64,000 nt of DNA from assembly GCF_031458325.1 (NCBI RefSeq), contig NZ_JAVDYG010000001.1:3968001-4032000 (forward strand), in the 5' to 3' direction. Below the pieces are notes generated by a model that made no database searches, was not told where the DNA came from, and worked only from the letters and a program-made list of their open reading frames with translations. The translations under genes and the position numbers were made by a program. This document shows, one piece after another, positions 38,706-50,868 of this stretch. This DNA comes from Nocardioides marmoribigeumensis (GTDB lineage Bacteria > Actinomycetota > Actinomycetes > Propionibacteriales > Nocardioidaceae). Position 1 is the stretch's first letter. Every line of letters begins with the position of its first letter.

Positions 38706-39082
38706 GCGCGACCGACCACGCCCTGACCCTTGCCAGGACCGCCGCCGAGGCGGCCTCCGACAAGCTGGCCGAGGACATCATCGCCTTCGACGTGAGCGAG
38801 CAGCTCGTCATCACCGACGTCTTCGTGCTCTGCTCGGCCAAGAACGACCGCCAGGTCAAGTCGATCGTCGACGAGGTCGAGGACCGCCTGCGCGAGCTCG
38901 GCGCCAAGCCGATCCGGCGTGAGGGCGAGCGCGACGGGCGCTGGGTCCTCATCGACTACGGCGACGTCGTGGTCCACGTGCAGCACGAGGAGGAGCGGCA
39001 GTTCTACGCCCTCGAGCGGCTGTGGCGCGACTGCCCGTTGGTCGAGCTGCCCGCGTCGGTCACCGCGGCCACGGACGCGTGA
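38702..39082 (+). CDS. rsfS: Ribosomal silencing factor RsfS
   Basis: A 126-residue protein binding L14 on the 50S subunit and blocking subunit joining when nutrients are low. Motifs: [39 protein letters not shown] (in part) and [28 protein letters not shown] (in part). It overlaps both neighbours by 4 bp (GTGA), forming the tight nadD-rsfS-phosphatase operon found across actinobacteria. Confidence 0.93.
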   Translation: MSATDHALTLARTAAEAASDKLAEDIIAFDVSEQLVITDVFVLCSAKNDRQVKSIVDEVEDRLRELGAKPIRREGERDGRWVLIDYGDVVVHVQHEEERQFYALERLWRDCPLVELPASVTAATDA

Positions 39083-39720
39083 GCGGGCCCTCCCGGCTGG
39101 TCCTGCTGCGTCACGGGCGCACCGAGTGGAACCACGTGCGCCGCGCCCAGGGCCACGCCCCGGTGCCGCTCGACGAGGTGGGCCACCAGCAGGCCAAGCG
39201 GGCTGCGGTGCTCCTCGCCGACCTCGCGCCGGTGCGCCTGTGGTCCAGCGACCTCGAGCGCGCCGCCCAGACCGCCGGACACGTCGCCGAGGCGGTCGGC
39301 CTGGAGGTCGAGTGGGACGAGCGCCTGCGGGAGTTCGCGGTCGGAGAGCGACAGGGGCTGACCTTCGACGAGGCCCTCGAGCGTTGGCCCCACCTCGCCG
39401 GCGCCGAGGGCTTCCACGAGACGCTGCGCGGCATCCCCGGCGCGGAGTCCGAGCACGACGTCGTACGCCGGGTGGTTCCGGCGCTGCAGGAGGCGCTCGA
39501 CTCGCTGGACCCGGGGGAGACCGGCGTCGTGGTCACCCACGGCGCCGCCCTCAAGGTCGGGCTCTGCGGGCTGCTGGGCTGGCCGGTCGAGCAGGCGACC
39601 GACCTCGGCGTGCTGGACAACTGCGCCTGGGCCTCCGTCGTACGGCGGGACGGCGCTCGTGGGGTCAGGCTGGAGTCCTACGGCAGGGGCGATTTCGCAT
39701 CGCCGGAGGGCATTGGCTAG
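39079..39720 (+). CDS. Histidine phosphatase, probable glucosyl-3-phosphoglycerate phosphatase
   Basis: A 213-residue phosphoglycerate-mutase-like enzyme. The catalytic RHG lies in LVLLRHGRTEWN near residue 10, with a second Arg in SSDLERAAQTA and the second His in VVVTHGAALKV. In Mycobacterium the gene following nadD and rsfS encodes GpgP, which makes glucosylglycerate for methylglucose lipopolysaccharide. Position suggests the same here, but the broad family prevents certainty. Its TAG stop lies in a putative tRNA-Ala promoter. Confidence 0.85.
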   Translation: MSGPSRLVLLRHGRTEWNHVRRAQGHAPVPLDEVGHQQAKRAAVLLADLAPVRLWSSDLERAAQTAGHVAEAVGLEVEWDERLREFAVGERQGLTFDEALERWPHLAGAEGFHETLRGIPGAESEHDVVRRVVPALQEALDSLDPGETGVVVTHGAALKVGLCGLLGWPVEQATDLGVLDNCAWASVVRRDGARGVRLESYGRGDFASPEGIG

Positions 39721-39723
39721 GAT
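39694..39723 (+). promoter_or_regulatory. Probable promoter of tRNA-Ala
   Basis: TTCGCA (39694-39699), 18 nt, TAGGAT (39718-39723), with the TAG stop of the phosphatase inside the -10 box. The tRNA starts 27 bp later. The -35 matches four of six positions. Confidence 0.45.
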
Positions 39724-39750
39724 TCCCGGGTTGCCTCGTGAGGGGCATGC

Positions 39751-39825
<75 letters not shown>

Positions 39826-39837
39826 GATCGACACGCA

Positions 39838-39876
39838 GAGCCCGGTTCCCACCTTCGTGGGGCCGGGCTCGTTGCG
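39838..39876 (+). terminator. Terminator of tRNA-Ala
   Basis: GAGCCCGG (39838-39845) pairs with CCGGGCTC (39863-39870), with an inner CCCAC/GTGGG stem, followed by GTTGCGTTGTT. Confidence 0.75.
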
Positions 39877-39905
39877 TTGTTCCGGACCAGTGGAACCCGT
39901 CCGAC

Positions 39906-39952
39906 ACTTGAAGGAACAACCATTGGTGTGAGATGGTTACTTGAAGCGTCAA
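39906..39952. promoter_or_regulatory. Candidate regulator site: paired ACTTGAAG motifs
   Basis: ACTTGAAG occurs at 39906-39913 and again at 39939-39946, 33 bp or about three helical turns apart. Each is followed by CAACCA after a few bases. The second copy also forms TTGAAGCGTCAA (TTGA/TCAA half-sites). The region is AT-rich for this genome and lies 37-83 bp before the NAD(P)-binding protein gene. It looks like an operator of a MarR- or HxlR-type factor, not encoded nearby. Confidence 0.45.
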
Positions 39953-39988
39953 CCAAATCGGTGGACGACCACGGTCCAGGAGCACCTC

Positions 39989-40564
39989 ATGACCAACCTC
40001 AGCATCATCGGCAGCGGCAACATGGGCACCGCCATCGCAGGCGTCGCCCGCAAGGGCGGGCACGACGTCCAGGTGCTCGGCCGCGCCGACCAGGACCAGG
40101 CCCTCACCGGCGACGTCGTCGTGCTGGCCGTGCCCTACCCCTCGGTCGCCGACATCGTCGCCCAGCGCCGCGAGGAGCTGGCCGGCAAGGTCGTGGTCGA
40201 CCTGACCAACCCGCTGGACTTCGAGACCTTCGACTCGCTCGTCGTCCCCGCCGACTCCTCGGCCGCTGCCGAGATCGCCGCCGCGCTGCCCGACTCGCGG
40301 GTCGTGAAGGCGTTCAACACCAACTTCGCCGCCACGCTGGCCTCCGGCGAGGTGGGCGGCCGTCCCACCACCGTGATCGTGGCCGGGGACGACACGGACG
40401 CCAAGGCCGTGGTCCGCGACGTCGTCACCTCCGGCGGCCTGGTCGCCCTCGACGCCGGCGACCTGCGTCGCGCCCGCGAGCTCGAGGCGATCGGCTTCCT
40501 CCAGATCAAGCTCGCGGCGTCCGAGCAGGTCCCGTGGACCGGCGGCTTCGCCGTCCAGTCCTGA
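39989..40564 (+). CDS. NAD(P)-binding F420:NADP-oxidoreductase-like protein
   Basis: A 191-residue Rossmann protein. NLSIIGSGNMGTAIAGVARKGGHDVQVLGR (in part) is the dinucleotide site; VVVLAVPYPSVADIV and KVVVDLTNPLDF follow, as in small F420-dependent NADP reductases. VVKAFNTNFA and the closing IGFLQIKLAA are typical of the family. ATG 39989 follows CCAGGAGC. It is first in a three-gene operon with a VOC protein and an alpha/beta-hydrolase, a set resembling quinone-response operons. Confidence 0.82.
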   Translation: MTNLSIIGSGNMGTAIAGVARKGGHDVQVLGRADQDQALTGDVVVLAVPYPSVADIVAQRREELAGKVVVDLTNPLDFETFDSLVVPADSSAAAEIAAALPDSRVVKAFNTNFAATLASGEVGGRPTTVIVAGDDTDAKAVVRDVVTSGGLVALDAGDLRRARELEAIGFLQIKLAASEQVPWTGGFAVQS

Positions 40565-40591
40565 CCCACCCCGCTGACAGGAGCACCCGCC

Positions 40592-41101
40592 ATGCCCGTC
40601 TCACCCGTCCGGCTCAACCACGCCGTGCTGTTCGTGGCCGACCTCGCCCGTTCCGAGCGCTTCTACACCGAGGTGTTCGGGATGGAGGTCGTCGCTCGCG
40701 AGCCGCGGGCGAACGCCGCGTTCCTGCGCCTCCCGCGCTCGGGCAACCACCACGACCTCGGGCTGTTCGGGGTCGGGGAGCAGGGGCCGCGGCGCCGTGG
40801 GGCGATCGGGCTCTACCACCTGGCGTGGCAGCTCGACACGATCGACGAGCTCGTCGAGGCCCGGGCGACGCTGGTGGCCGCCGGTGCCTTCACCGGGGAG
40901 TCCAGCCACGGCGCGACCAAGAGCGTCTACGGGGCCGACCCCGACGGCAACGAGTTCGAGATCATGTGGATGCTCCCGCGCGAGTCGTGGGGCGAGTTCG
41001 AGAACGCCGCCCCCGTCGAGCGGCTGGACCTGGCCGCCGACGTCGAGCGGTGGACCGGTGTGCGCAGCGCCGGCCGCATCGTCCAGGAGGAGGTCCGATG
41101 A
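40592..41101 (+). CDS. VOC-family (glyoxalase/extradiol-dioxygenase-like) metalloprotein
   Basis: A 169-residue vicinal-oxygen-chelate protein. Two beta-alpha-beta-beta-beta units are visible: VRLNHAVLFVADLARSERFYTEVFGMEVV and LYHLAWQLDTIDELVEARATL...SHGATKSVYGADPDGNEFEIMW (in part). Likely metal ligands are His10 (NHAV), the second-unit His in LYHLAW and Glu in NEFEIMW. Such proteins open or isomerise catechols and quinones, or protect against thiol-reactive compounds. The gene has GACAGGAG before ATG 40592 and overlaps the next by 4 bp. Confidence 0.85.
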   Translation: MPVSPVRLNHAVLFVADLARSERFYTEVFGMEVVAREPRANAAFLRLPRSGNHHDLGLFGVGEQGPRRRGAIGLYHLAWQLDTIDELVEARATLVAAGAFTGESSHGATKSVYGADPDGNEFEIMWMLPRESWGEFENAAPVERLDLAADVERWTGVRSAGRIVQEEVR

Positions 41102-41742
41102 GCTTCGGCACCCCGACGGTCGCCTGGTCGGCCCCGGACGACCCGAGCCGGCCCCTGGTCGTCCTGCTCCACGGGCGGGGAGCCGACGAGGCCGGGATCA
41201 TCGGGCTGGCCGACCACCTGCCGCAGGGGTCGTCGTACGCCGCGGTGCGGGCGCCGATCGCGGAGGGCGGTGGCTACGCCTGGTTCGCCAACCGCGGGAT
41301 CGGGCGCCCGGTCGCGGAGTCGCTGGCCGAGACGACCGCCTGGTTCCGCACCTGGCTCGACGAGTTGGCCCCGCCGGGCCGCCAGGTCGCGCTGGTCGGG
41401 TTCAGCGGAGGCGCGGCCTTCGCCGGCGCCCTGCTGCTCCAGGACCCGTCCCGCCTGGCCGGTGCGGCCATCCTGCTCGGCACGCTGCCCTTCGACGCGG
41501 GCCTCGACGTGACGCCCGGGCTGCTCGCCGGCACACAGGTGCTCGTCGCGCAGGGGGAGCGGGACACCGTGATCCCACGTGAGCTGCTGGACCGCACCTG
41601 GGACTACCTCACCGACGGGTCCGGCGCGCAGGCGCGCGCTCATCGCGACCCGGGCGGACACCAGATCACCGGGGCCACCGTGGCGGTCCTCGGCTCGTGG
41701 CTGGATGGCCTCTGGGGGACTGCGGACGTGGCCCGGGCCTGA
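41098..41742 (+). CDS. Phospholipase/carboxylesterase-type alpha/beta-hydrolase
   Basis: A 214-residue hydrolase. VVLLHGRGADEAGII carries the oxyanion loop, ALVGFSGGAAFAGALLL the catalytic Ser (about residue 105), GERDTVIP the Asp and PGGHQI the His. The size and motifs match the YodD/MhqD group, which in Bacillus sits with VOC dioxygenases in the MhqR quinone regulon. The ATGA overlap couples it to the VOC gene. The 124-bp gap after it contains no gene. Confidence 0.85.
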   Translation: MSFGTPTVAWSAPDDPSRPLVVLLHGRGADEAGIIGLADHLPQGSSYAAVRAPIAEGGGYAWFANRGIGRPVAESLAETTAWFRTWLDELAPPGRQVALVGFSGGAAFAGALLLQDPSRLAGAAILLGTLPFDAGLDVTPGLLAGTQVLVAQGERDTVIPRELLDRTWDYLTDGSGAQARAHRDPGGHQITGATVAVLGSWLDGLWGTADVARA

Positions 41743-41866
41743 CCCACCACGCCGGACGGGGTGACAGGCACGGCGCAGGCGGTGAGGACTGGTTGCTGAG
41801 GCTGGTGAGCGTGCCCGAGACGTTGCGGCGCTGCGTCCGCGACGACTTCCGAGCGCTCCCCGTGCC

Positions 41867-43057
41867 TCACCCCACGACGAGCGGCACGCTCGTGGGCCGG
41901 CGTACGTAGGCGCCGTCGGCCCAGGTGACGGCGTCCAGGTCGACGTCGAAGGACGGGAACCTGGTCAGCAGCTCCTCGAGCGCGACCCGCGCGGTCATCC
42001 GCGCGGCCGCCGCACCCAGGCAGTGGTGCGGGCCGTGGGAGAAGGTGAGGACCTGCCGGGGCTGCCGGGCCACGTCGAGCGAGTCGGCGTCGGGACCGAA
42101 GGCCTCGGGGTCGCGGTTGGCCGCGGCGTAGCACATCAGCACCTTGCGCCCCGCCGGGACGCGGACGCCCCGCACCTCGACGTCGCGGGTGGTGAGCCGG
42201 GCCAGGCCCTGCACCGGGCTGGTCAGCCGGAGCAGCTCCTCGACCGCGGCGGCGGGGTCCTGCCGGGCGAGCGCGCGCTGGTCGGGGACCGCGGCCAGGA
42301 GCTGCACCCCCGACCCGAGCAGCCCCGTCGTCGTGTCGTTGCCGCCGGTCACCATCGTGAAGGTGAAGGCGAGCACGCGCAGGAGCCCGTCGGCGTCGTC
42401 GGCCTGTCCGGCCGCGACCAGGTGGGACACGGTGTCGTCGCCGGGGTGCTCGCGCCGGTGCCCCACGAGCCAGGTGAAGTAGGTCATCAGCTCGGCCACC
42501 GCGTCCGCCGCTCCGGCAGCGGCCAGGGAGCCCGTCGCGCTCGCGGCGACGATCGCGTCGGTCCAGGCGTCGAAGCGGGCCCGGTCGGGCTCGGGCACGC
42601 CCAGGTAGTGGGCGACGACCATGCTCGGCAGGGGCTTGAACAGCCGCGCCACCACGTCACCGCCCCCGTCGGCGCGCATCGCCTCCAGCCGCTCCGCGAC
42701 GAAGGCCCGCACCGGCGGCTCGACCGCCTCGACCTGGCGCGGCGTGAACCCGCGGGAGACCAGCCGGCGGAAGGTGGTGTGCGCCGGGGGGTCGGTCATC
42801 ACCATCGGCGGGTTGTCCTGCAGCCCGATCCGCTCGAGCTCGTCGTACGCCACGGTGAGGCCGGCCGCCGACGACCACGTCGCCGGGTCCCGCACCGCCG
42901 CGAGGACGTCGGCGTGCCGGGTGAGCACCCAGAAGTCACCGTCGGCGACGTGGTGGACCGGGTCGTGCTCGCGCAGCGCGGCGTAGAGCGGGAACGGGTC
43001 GGCCCATGTCCCGGCGTCGAACAGGCGGTACGACGGACGCACGGGCACGGTCGGCAT
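41867..43057 (-). CDS. Cytochrome P450
   Basis: A 396-residue soluble P450. The I-helix oxygen site is FTMVTGGNDTTTGLL, with GGNDTT in place of AGxDTT. The ExxR motif is in AVEELLRLTSP. The heme loop is FSHGPHHCLGAAAARM, with the axial Cys at about residue 346. ATG 43057 has GCAGGGTGGCGCC upstream. No ferredoxin or reductase gene accompanies it, so electrons must come from proteins encoded elsewhere. The substrate cannot be predicted. Confidence 0.92.
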   Translation of the reverse strand: MPTVPVRPSYRLFDAGTWADPFPLYAALREHDPVHHVADGDFWVLTRHADVLAAVRDPATWSSAAGLTVAYDELERIGLQDNPPMVMTDPPAHTTFRRLVSRGFTPRQVEAVEPPVRAFVAERLEAMRADGGGDVVARLFKPLPSMVVAHYLGVPEPDRARFDAWTDAIVAASATGSLAAAGAADAVAELMTYFTWLVGHRREHPGDDTVSHLVAAGQADDADGLLRVLAFTFTMVTGGNDTTTGLLGSGVQLLAAVPDQRALARQDPAAAVEELLRLTSPVQGLARLTTRDVEVRGVRVPAGRKVLMCYAAANRDPEAFGPDADSLDVARQPRQVLTFSHGPHHCLGAAAARMTARVALEELLTRFPSFDVDLDAVTWADGAYVRRPTSVPLVVG

Positions 43058-43123
43058 GGCGCCACCCTGCTGGTCCGGACCCCCGCTGTCCAGGGCGTTT
43101 GCCCCGATCGGCCAAGGGAGACA

Positions 43124-45548
<2,425 letters not shown>

Positions 45549-45664
45549 GACGCCCGCGGGGCCTGTCCCGCAGGTTGTCCCCAGGCGGTCCGGCCGCACG
45601 CGGGACTTGTCCGTCCCGTGCGTGAGCCTTCCGGGAATCGCTCCGACTCCTGGAAGGACCCGTC

Positions 45665-46363
45665 ATGACCCTCATCGACCTGCCCACGCCCACGACCACG
45701 CCCACGCGTCGCCCGGACCGCCCGGACCGCCCGGCCCGGTCTGGCCAGCCCTGGACCGAGGAGTGCCACGTCGAGCTCGTCGAGCTCGTCGGGGCCGGGC
45801 TCACGCTGCCTGAGGTCGCCGACACGGCCGGGCGTCAGCCCTCGACCGTGCTGCCCCGTCTGCGTCGCATGCTGCCCGTCGACGAGCGGGGGTGCCCCGA
45901 GCACCTCGTGCTGCCGCGGCTGCGGGAGCTGCTCGAGTCGGGCGACCACGACTGGCGGCGCGCCATGCTCAAGGACACCCCCAAGGCCCCGGTCGTGCGC
46001 CCGCCGGCCGTCCACCGCGACGGCGTCCCCGGGCTCGAGGACGACGACCTCCTCGAGGTCGCCGATGCGCTGGTCCGCACCCAGGCCCGCGACGAGGACC
46101 TGCTCGGGCGTGTGCGTCAGCAGGTCGTCGACCGGCGCCTGGGGGACCGGCTCGTCGACCGCCGGGTCCGCGAGCTGGTCCGGGCCACGCCGACCTACCA
46201 CCACGAGGAGGAGTTCCGGATGGCGGCCGAGCAGTGGGTCAGCAACGGCCTCGGGGGCCCGGTCGGCCCGGTCGGCCCGGTCGGCCCGTCGTGGCCCACC
46301 GCGCCGTACGGCCGCCGGGACCGCTGGGACCGCTGGGACGAGGACGAGCCGTGGCTGCGGTGA
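45665..46363 (+). CDS. Unknown protein with possible N-terminal helix-turn-helix
   Basis: A 232-residue protein, not recognised. A Pro/Arg/Thr-rich start (TPTTTPTRRPDRPDRP) is followed by a possible helix-turn-helix (TEECHVELVELVGAGLTLPEVADTAGRQPSTVLPRLRRM, in part), a charged helical middle and a C-terminal (GPV)3 repeat encoded by three copies of a 9-bp unit near 46258, ending in RWDRWDEDEPWLR. ATG 45665 follows GGAAGGACCC. An imperfect CCTTCC/GGAAGG inverted repeat straddles the leader, and its right arm is the ribosome site. The Pro/Trp/Arg tail suggests a disordered end. Confidence 0.55.
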   Translation: MTLIDLPTPTTTPTRRPDRPDRPARSGQPWTEECHVELVELVGAGLTLPEVADTAGRQPSTVLPRLRRMLPVDERGCPEHLVLPRLRELLESGDHDWRRAMLKDTPKAPVVRPPAVHRDGVPGLEDDDLLEVADALVRTQARDEDLLGRVRQQVVDRRLGDRLVDRRVRELVRATPTYHHEEEFRMAAEQWVSNGLGGPVGPVGPVGPSWPTAPYGRRDRWDRWDEDEPWLR

Positions 46364-46366
46364 GGC

Positions 46367-47145
46367 TCAGGTGATCGTCACGCCGCCGTCGACCGCGATG
46401 GTCTGGCCGGTGACGTAGCCCCCCGCGGGCCCGGCGAGCCACACCAGGGTCGCCGCGAGCTCGCGCGGGTCACCGACGCGGCCCATCGGCACGCGCTGGA
46501 GCATCTGCTCGAGGTAGCCCGGCTGGTAGGAGTCGGTCATCTCGCTCTCGAACCAGCCCGGGGCGAGCGCGTTGACCCGGATGCCCTTGCGCCCGGTCCA
46601 CTGCTGGGCGAGGTCGCGGGTCAGCCCGATGACGGCCGCCTTGGACGCGGAGTAGGCCGCCTGGGGGAGTCCCGCTGTGGTGAGCCCGAGGACGGAGGAG
46701 ATGTTGACGATCGACGACCCGGGCTGCATCACGCGCGCCGCCGCCTGGGCCATCCAGTAGGTCCCGTGCAGGTTGATCTCGACCACGCTCGAGAACTGCT
46801 CCGGGGTCTCCTTGGTGGCCGGGACGGCGGTGCCGATGCCGGCGTTGTTGACCAGCACGTCGACGCGGCCCAGCTGCTCCATGGCGGCCGCGACCATCGC
46901 CGTGCAGTCCTCCGGCCGCGTGACGTCGGTCTGCACGGCGACCGCACGCCGGCCGAGGGCCTCGACCTTGGCCTTGGTCTCCTCGAGCCGGTCGACCCGG
47001 CGGGCGCCGAGCACGACGTCGGCGCCGGCCTCGGCGAGCGTCTCGGCGAAGAACACCCCGAGGCCCGAGGACGCCCCGGTGACCAGGGCCACGCGGCCGT
47101 CGAGACGGAAGAGGTCGGCCAACGGGGTCGGCTGGGAGGTGGTCA

Positions 47146-47146
<1 letters not shown>
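46367..47146 (-). CDS. Short-chain dehydrogenase/reductase
   Basis: A 259-residue classical SDR. The cofactor motif is VALVTGASSGLG, the NNAG motif VDVLVNNAGIG, and the active site YSASK with a Ser in NISSVLG. The end (GGYVTGQTIAVDGGVTIT) is canonical. ATG 47146 lies behind CAGGAGTCCTG and shares one base with the galE stop (TGATG), so both are co-translated. The substrate is unknown. Confidence 0.9.
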
Positions 47147-48129
<983 letters not shown>

Positions 48130-48204
48130 TCCGGCCTCCTCCTCGGTCGTCCAGGACCCTTGAGTCAACCAGAGAGGGGCGCGGGGGAGCAGGCGCCACC
48201 CTGG

Positions 48205-48210
48205 TAACCT
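48205..48210 (+). promoter_or_regulatory. -10 box TAACCT of the leuS leader
   Basis: TAACCT with 6 nt to the leader-peptide ATG. Flanking it are GGCGCCA and TGGCGCC, a 7-bp inverted repeat (48193-48199 and 48210-48216). Confidence 0.55.
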
Positions 48211-48216
48211 GGCGCC

Positions 48217-48252
48217 ATGTGGACCGGCCTGCTCCTTGGTCAGCCGCTCTGA
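48217..48252 (+). CDS. leuS leader peptide (11 residues, [11 protein letters not shown])
   Basis: A tiny frame starting 6 nt after a -10 box and encoding [11 protein letters not shown]. It has three consecutive leucine codons (CTG CTC CTT) and a fourth, CTC, just before TGA. Its last codons and stop lie in the 5' arm of a 9-bp hairpin, and a U-tract terminator follows before leuS. Lack of charged tRNA-Leu would stall the ribosome on the Leu codons and change which hairpin forms. It is too short for ordinary gene calling. Confidence 0.8.
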   Translation: MWTGLLLGQPL

Positions 48253-48278
48253 GACCCGGGGTTCCGGACCAGAGCGGC
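48243..48278 (+). promoter_or_regulatory. Attenuator hairpin of leuS leader
   Basis: GCCGCTCTG (48243-48251) pairs perfectly with CAGAGCGGC (48270-48278). The 5' arm contains the leader-peptide end. A ribosome stalled at the Leu codons would cover part of this arm. A weak alternative pairing is GGGGT (48258-48262) with ACCCT (48280-48284), which would disrupt the terminator. Confidence 0.65.
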
Positions 48279-48280
48279 CA

Positions 48281-48304
48281 CCCTCCCGCGAGGAGGGTTT
48301 TTTT
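48281..48304 (+). terminator. Intrinsic terminator (attenuator) before leuS
   Basis: CCCTCC, CGCGA, GGAGGG, then seven T. It lies 49 bp before the leuS ATG and after the leader peptide. It is the clearest U-tract terminator in the window, placed where it can only regulate leuS. Confidence 0.88.
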
Positions 48305-48352
48305 GTGCCCGGGGGCAGGTCAGCCGACGACGAGAGACCACGAGGACGAGGG

Positions 48353-50839
48353 ATGAGCGAGCAGGACGGCCGCAGCCGCGAGCAGGACCAGCGCTACGAC
48401 GTGCGCGCGACCCAGGACAAGTGGCGTCCGGTGTGGGAGAAGCTCGACCCGTTCCGCGCGGTGGACGACGGGTCCAAGCCGCGACGCTACGCGCTCACGA
48501 TGTTCCCCTACCCCAGCGGCGACCTGCACATGGGTCACGCCGAGGTGATGGCGCTGCACGACGTCCTGGCCCGCCACTGGCGCCAGCTGGGCTACGACGT
48601 GATGAACCCGATCGGCTGGGACTCCTTCGGCCTGCCCGCCGAGAACGCCGCGATCAAGCGCGACGAGCACCCCGCGACCTACACCTACGCCAACATCGAG
48701 ACCCAGGCCGAGTCGTTCAAGCGCTACGGCATCTCCTTCGACTGGTCGCGCCGGCTGCACACCTCCGACCCGGAGTACTACCGCTGGACCCAGTGGCTGT
48801 TCCTGCGGTTCCGCGACCGCGGCCTGGCCTACCGCAAGCACAGCCCGGTCAACTGGTGCCCCAACGACCAGACCGTGCTGGCGAACGAGCAGGTCGTGCA
48901 GGGCATGTGCGAGCGCTGCGGCGCCGAGGTGACCAAGCGCGAGCTGTCGCAGTGGTACTTCAAGGTCACCGACTACGCCCAGCGCCTGCTCGACGACATG
49001 GTGCAGCTCGAGGGCTCCTGGCCCGAGCGCGTGCTGGCGATGCAGCGCAACTGGATCGGTCGCAGCGAGGGCGCACACGTCGCCTTCGAGGTCGAGGGCC
49101 GTGACGAGCCGGTCACGGTCTTCACGACGCGGCCGGACACGCTCTACGGCGCGACGTTCTTCGTCGTGGCCGCCGACGCCAAGCTGGCCTCGGAGCTGGT
49201 GACCGACGAGCAGCGCCCGGCGCTGGAGGCGTACGTCGACGAGGTGCGCAAGGCGACCGACATCGACCGCCTGGCCACCGACCGGCCCAAGACCGGCGTC
49301 TTCCTGGGCGTCCACGCGACCAACCCGGTCAACGGTGAGCGGCTGCCGGTGTGGGCGGCCGACTACGTGCTGGCCGACTACGGCACGGGCGCGGTGATGG
49401 CCGTGCCGGCCCACGACCAGCGCGACCTGGACTTCGCCAGGACCTTCGACCTGCCGGTGCGCATGGTCGTCGACACCGGCGAGGAGGACCCGGCCCAGAC
49501 GTTCGTGGCGACCTCCGGTGACGGCACCTACGTCAGCTCGGGTCCCCTGGACGGGCTGAGCGACAAGGCAGCCGGCATCCGCACGATCGTGGAGCGGCTG
49601 GAGGCCGAGGGCCACGGCAAGGGCGCGGTCAACTTCCGCCTGCGCGACTGGCTGCTCTCGCGCCAGCGCTTCTGGGGCTGCCCGATCCCGATCGTGCACT
49701 GCGACTCCTGCGGCGACGTCGCCGTCCCGGACGACCAGCTCCCGGTCGAGCTGCCGGACCTGCGCGGCGCCGACCTCAAGCCCAAGGGCGTCTCCCCGCT
49801 GGCCGCGGCCGAGGACTGGGTGAACGTCGAGTGCCCGCAGTGCGGTGCCCCCGCCAAGCGCGACAGCGACACGATGGACACCTTCGTGGACTCGTCGTGG
49901 TACTTCCTGCGCTACTGCTCCCCGCACGACGACACCGCGGCGTTCGACGTCGACAAGGTGCGCGACTGGATGCCCGCCGAGCAGTACGTCGGCGGCGTCG
50001 AGCACGCGATCCTGCACCTGCTCTACAGCCGGTTCTTCACCAAGGTCCTGCACGACATGGGCCTGGTCGACTTCGTCGAGCCGTTCAAGGCGCTGCTCAA
50101 CCAGGGCCAGGTGATCAACCAGGGCAAGGCGATGAGCAAGTCGCTGGGCAACGGCGTCAACCTGGGCGAGATGATCGACGAGTTCGGCGTCGACGCCGTG
50201 CGGCTCACCCTGGTGTTCGCCGGCCCGCCCGAGGACGACATCGACTGGGCCGACCTGTCGCCCGGCGGCTCGCTGAAGTTCCTGCAGCGCGCGTGGCGCC
50301 TGAGCGGCGACGTGACCAGCCCGGCGGGCACCGACGTCTCCACCGGTGACACCGACCTGCGCAAGGTCACCCACCGCACCGTGCACGAGGCCGCCCAGCT
50401 GATCGAGTCCCACCGCTTCAACGTGATGGTGGCCCGGGTGATGGAGCTGGTCAACGCCACCCGCAAGGCGATCGACTCGGGCTGCGGCCCGGCCGACCCG
50501 GCCGTGCGGGAGGCGGTCGAGACCGTCGCGGTCCTGCTGAGCCTCGTCGCGCCGTACACCGCGGAGGAGATGTGGGAGCGGCTGGGCCACGAGCCGACCG
50601 TCGCGACGGTGCCGTGGCCGGTCGTCGACGAGGCCCTGCTCGTCGAGGACACGGTGACCGCCGTCGTCCAGGTGCAGGGCAAGGTCCGTGCACGGCTGGA
50701 GGTCGCCCCGTCGATCACTGCGGCCGAGCTCGAGGCGGCCGCGCTGGCCGACCCCGGCGTCGTGCGGGCGCTCGAGGGCAGGACGGTCCGCAAGGTGATC
50801 GTGCGCGAGCCCGGTCTCGTCAACGTCGTCGCCGGCTGA
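48353..50839 (+). CDS. leuS: Leucyl-tRNA synthetase
   Basis: An 828-residue class I synthetase of bacterial type. HIGH is HMGH in [20 protein letters not shown] is AMSKS in [12 protein letters not shown]. Editing-domain motifs include [16 protein letters not shown] and [15 protein letters not shown], and the zinc knuckles HCDSCGD and VECPQCG are visible. ATG 48353 follows GAGGACGAGGG. A leader peptide and terminator upstream indicate control by charged tRNA-Leu. Confidence 0.96.
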   Translation: MSEQDGRSREQDQRYDVRATQDKWRPVWEKLDPFRAVDDGSKPRRYALTMFPYPSGDLHMGHAEVMALHDVLARHWRQLGYDVMNPIGWDSFGLPAENAAIKRDEHPATYTYANIETQAESFKRYGISFDWSRRLHTSDPEYYRWTQWLFLRFRDRGLAYRKHSPVNWCPNDQTVLANEQVVQGMCERCGAEVTKRELSQWYFKVTDYAQRLLDDMVQLEGSWPERVLAMQRNWIGRSEGAHVAFEVEGRDEPVTVFTTRPDTLYGATFFVVAADAKLASELVTDEQRPALEAYVDEVRKATDIDRLATDRPKTGVFLGVHATNPVNGERLPVWAADYVLADYGTGAVMAVPAHDQRDLDFARTFDLPVRMVVDTGEEDPAQTFVATSGDGTYVSSGPLDGLSDKAAGIRTIVERLEAEGHGKGAVNFRLRDWLLSRQRFWGCPIPIVHCDSCGDVAVPDDQLPVELPDLRGADLKPKGVSPLAAAEDWVNVECPQCGAPAKRDSDTMDTFVDSSWYFLRYCSPHDDTAAFDVDKVRDWMPAEQYVGGVEHAILHLLYSRFFTKVLHDMGLVDFVEPFKALLNQGQVINQGKAMSKSLGNGVNLGEMIDEFGVDAVRLTLVFAGPPEDDIDWADLSPGGSLKFLQRAWRLSGDVTSPAGTDVSTGDTDLRKVTHRTVHEAAQLIESHRFNVMVARVMELVNATRKAIDSGCGPADPAVREAVETVAVLLSLVAPYTAEEMWERLGHEPTVATVPWPVVDEALLVEDTVTAVVQVQGKVRARLEVAPSITAAELEAAALADPGVVRALEGRTVRKVIVREPGLVNVVAG

Positions 50840-50868
50840 GCCCGCGCGCCGTCGCACCGAGCCCACCC

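Noticed and set aside
41743-41866. Possible small gene between the hydrolase and the P450
   Set aside because: No frame with a start signal and no recognisable peptide; it looks like ordinary intergenic sequence.
46258-46292. Short tandem GC repeats as a possible CRISPR or phase-variation tract
   Set aside because: Nine-bp units without spacers; slippage would stay in frame and cannot switch the gene off.
48320-50866. Minus-strand open frame of about 850 codons antisense to leuS
   Set aside because: Mirror frame of a conserved synthetase; no start signal or domain.
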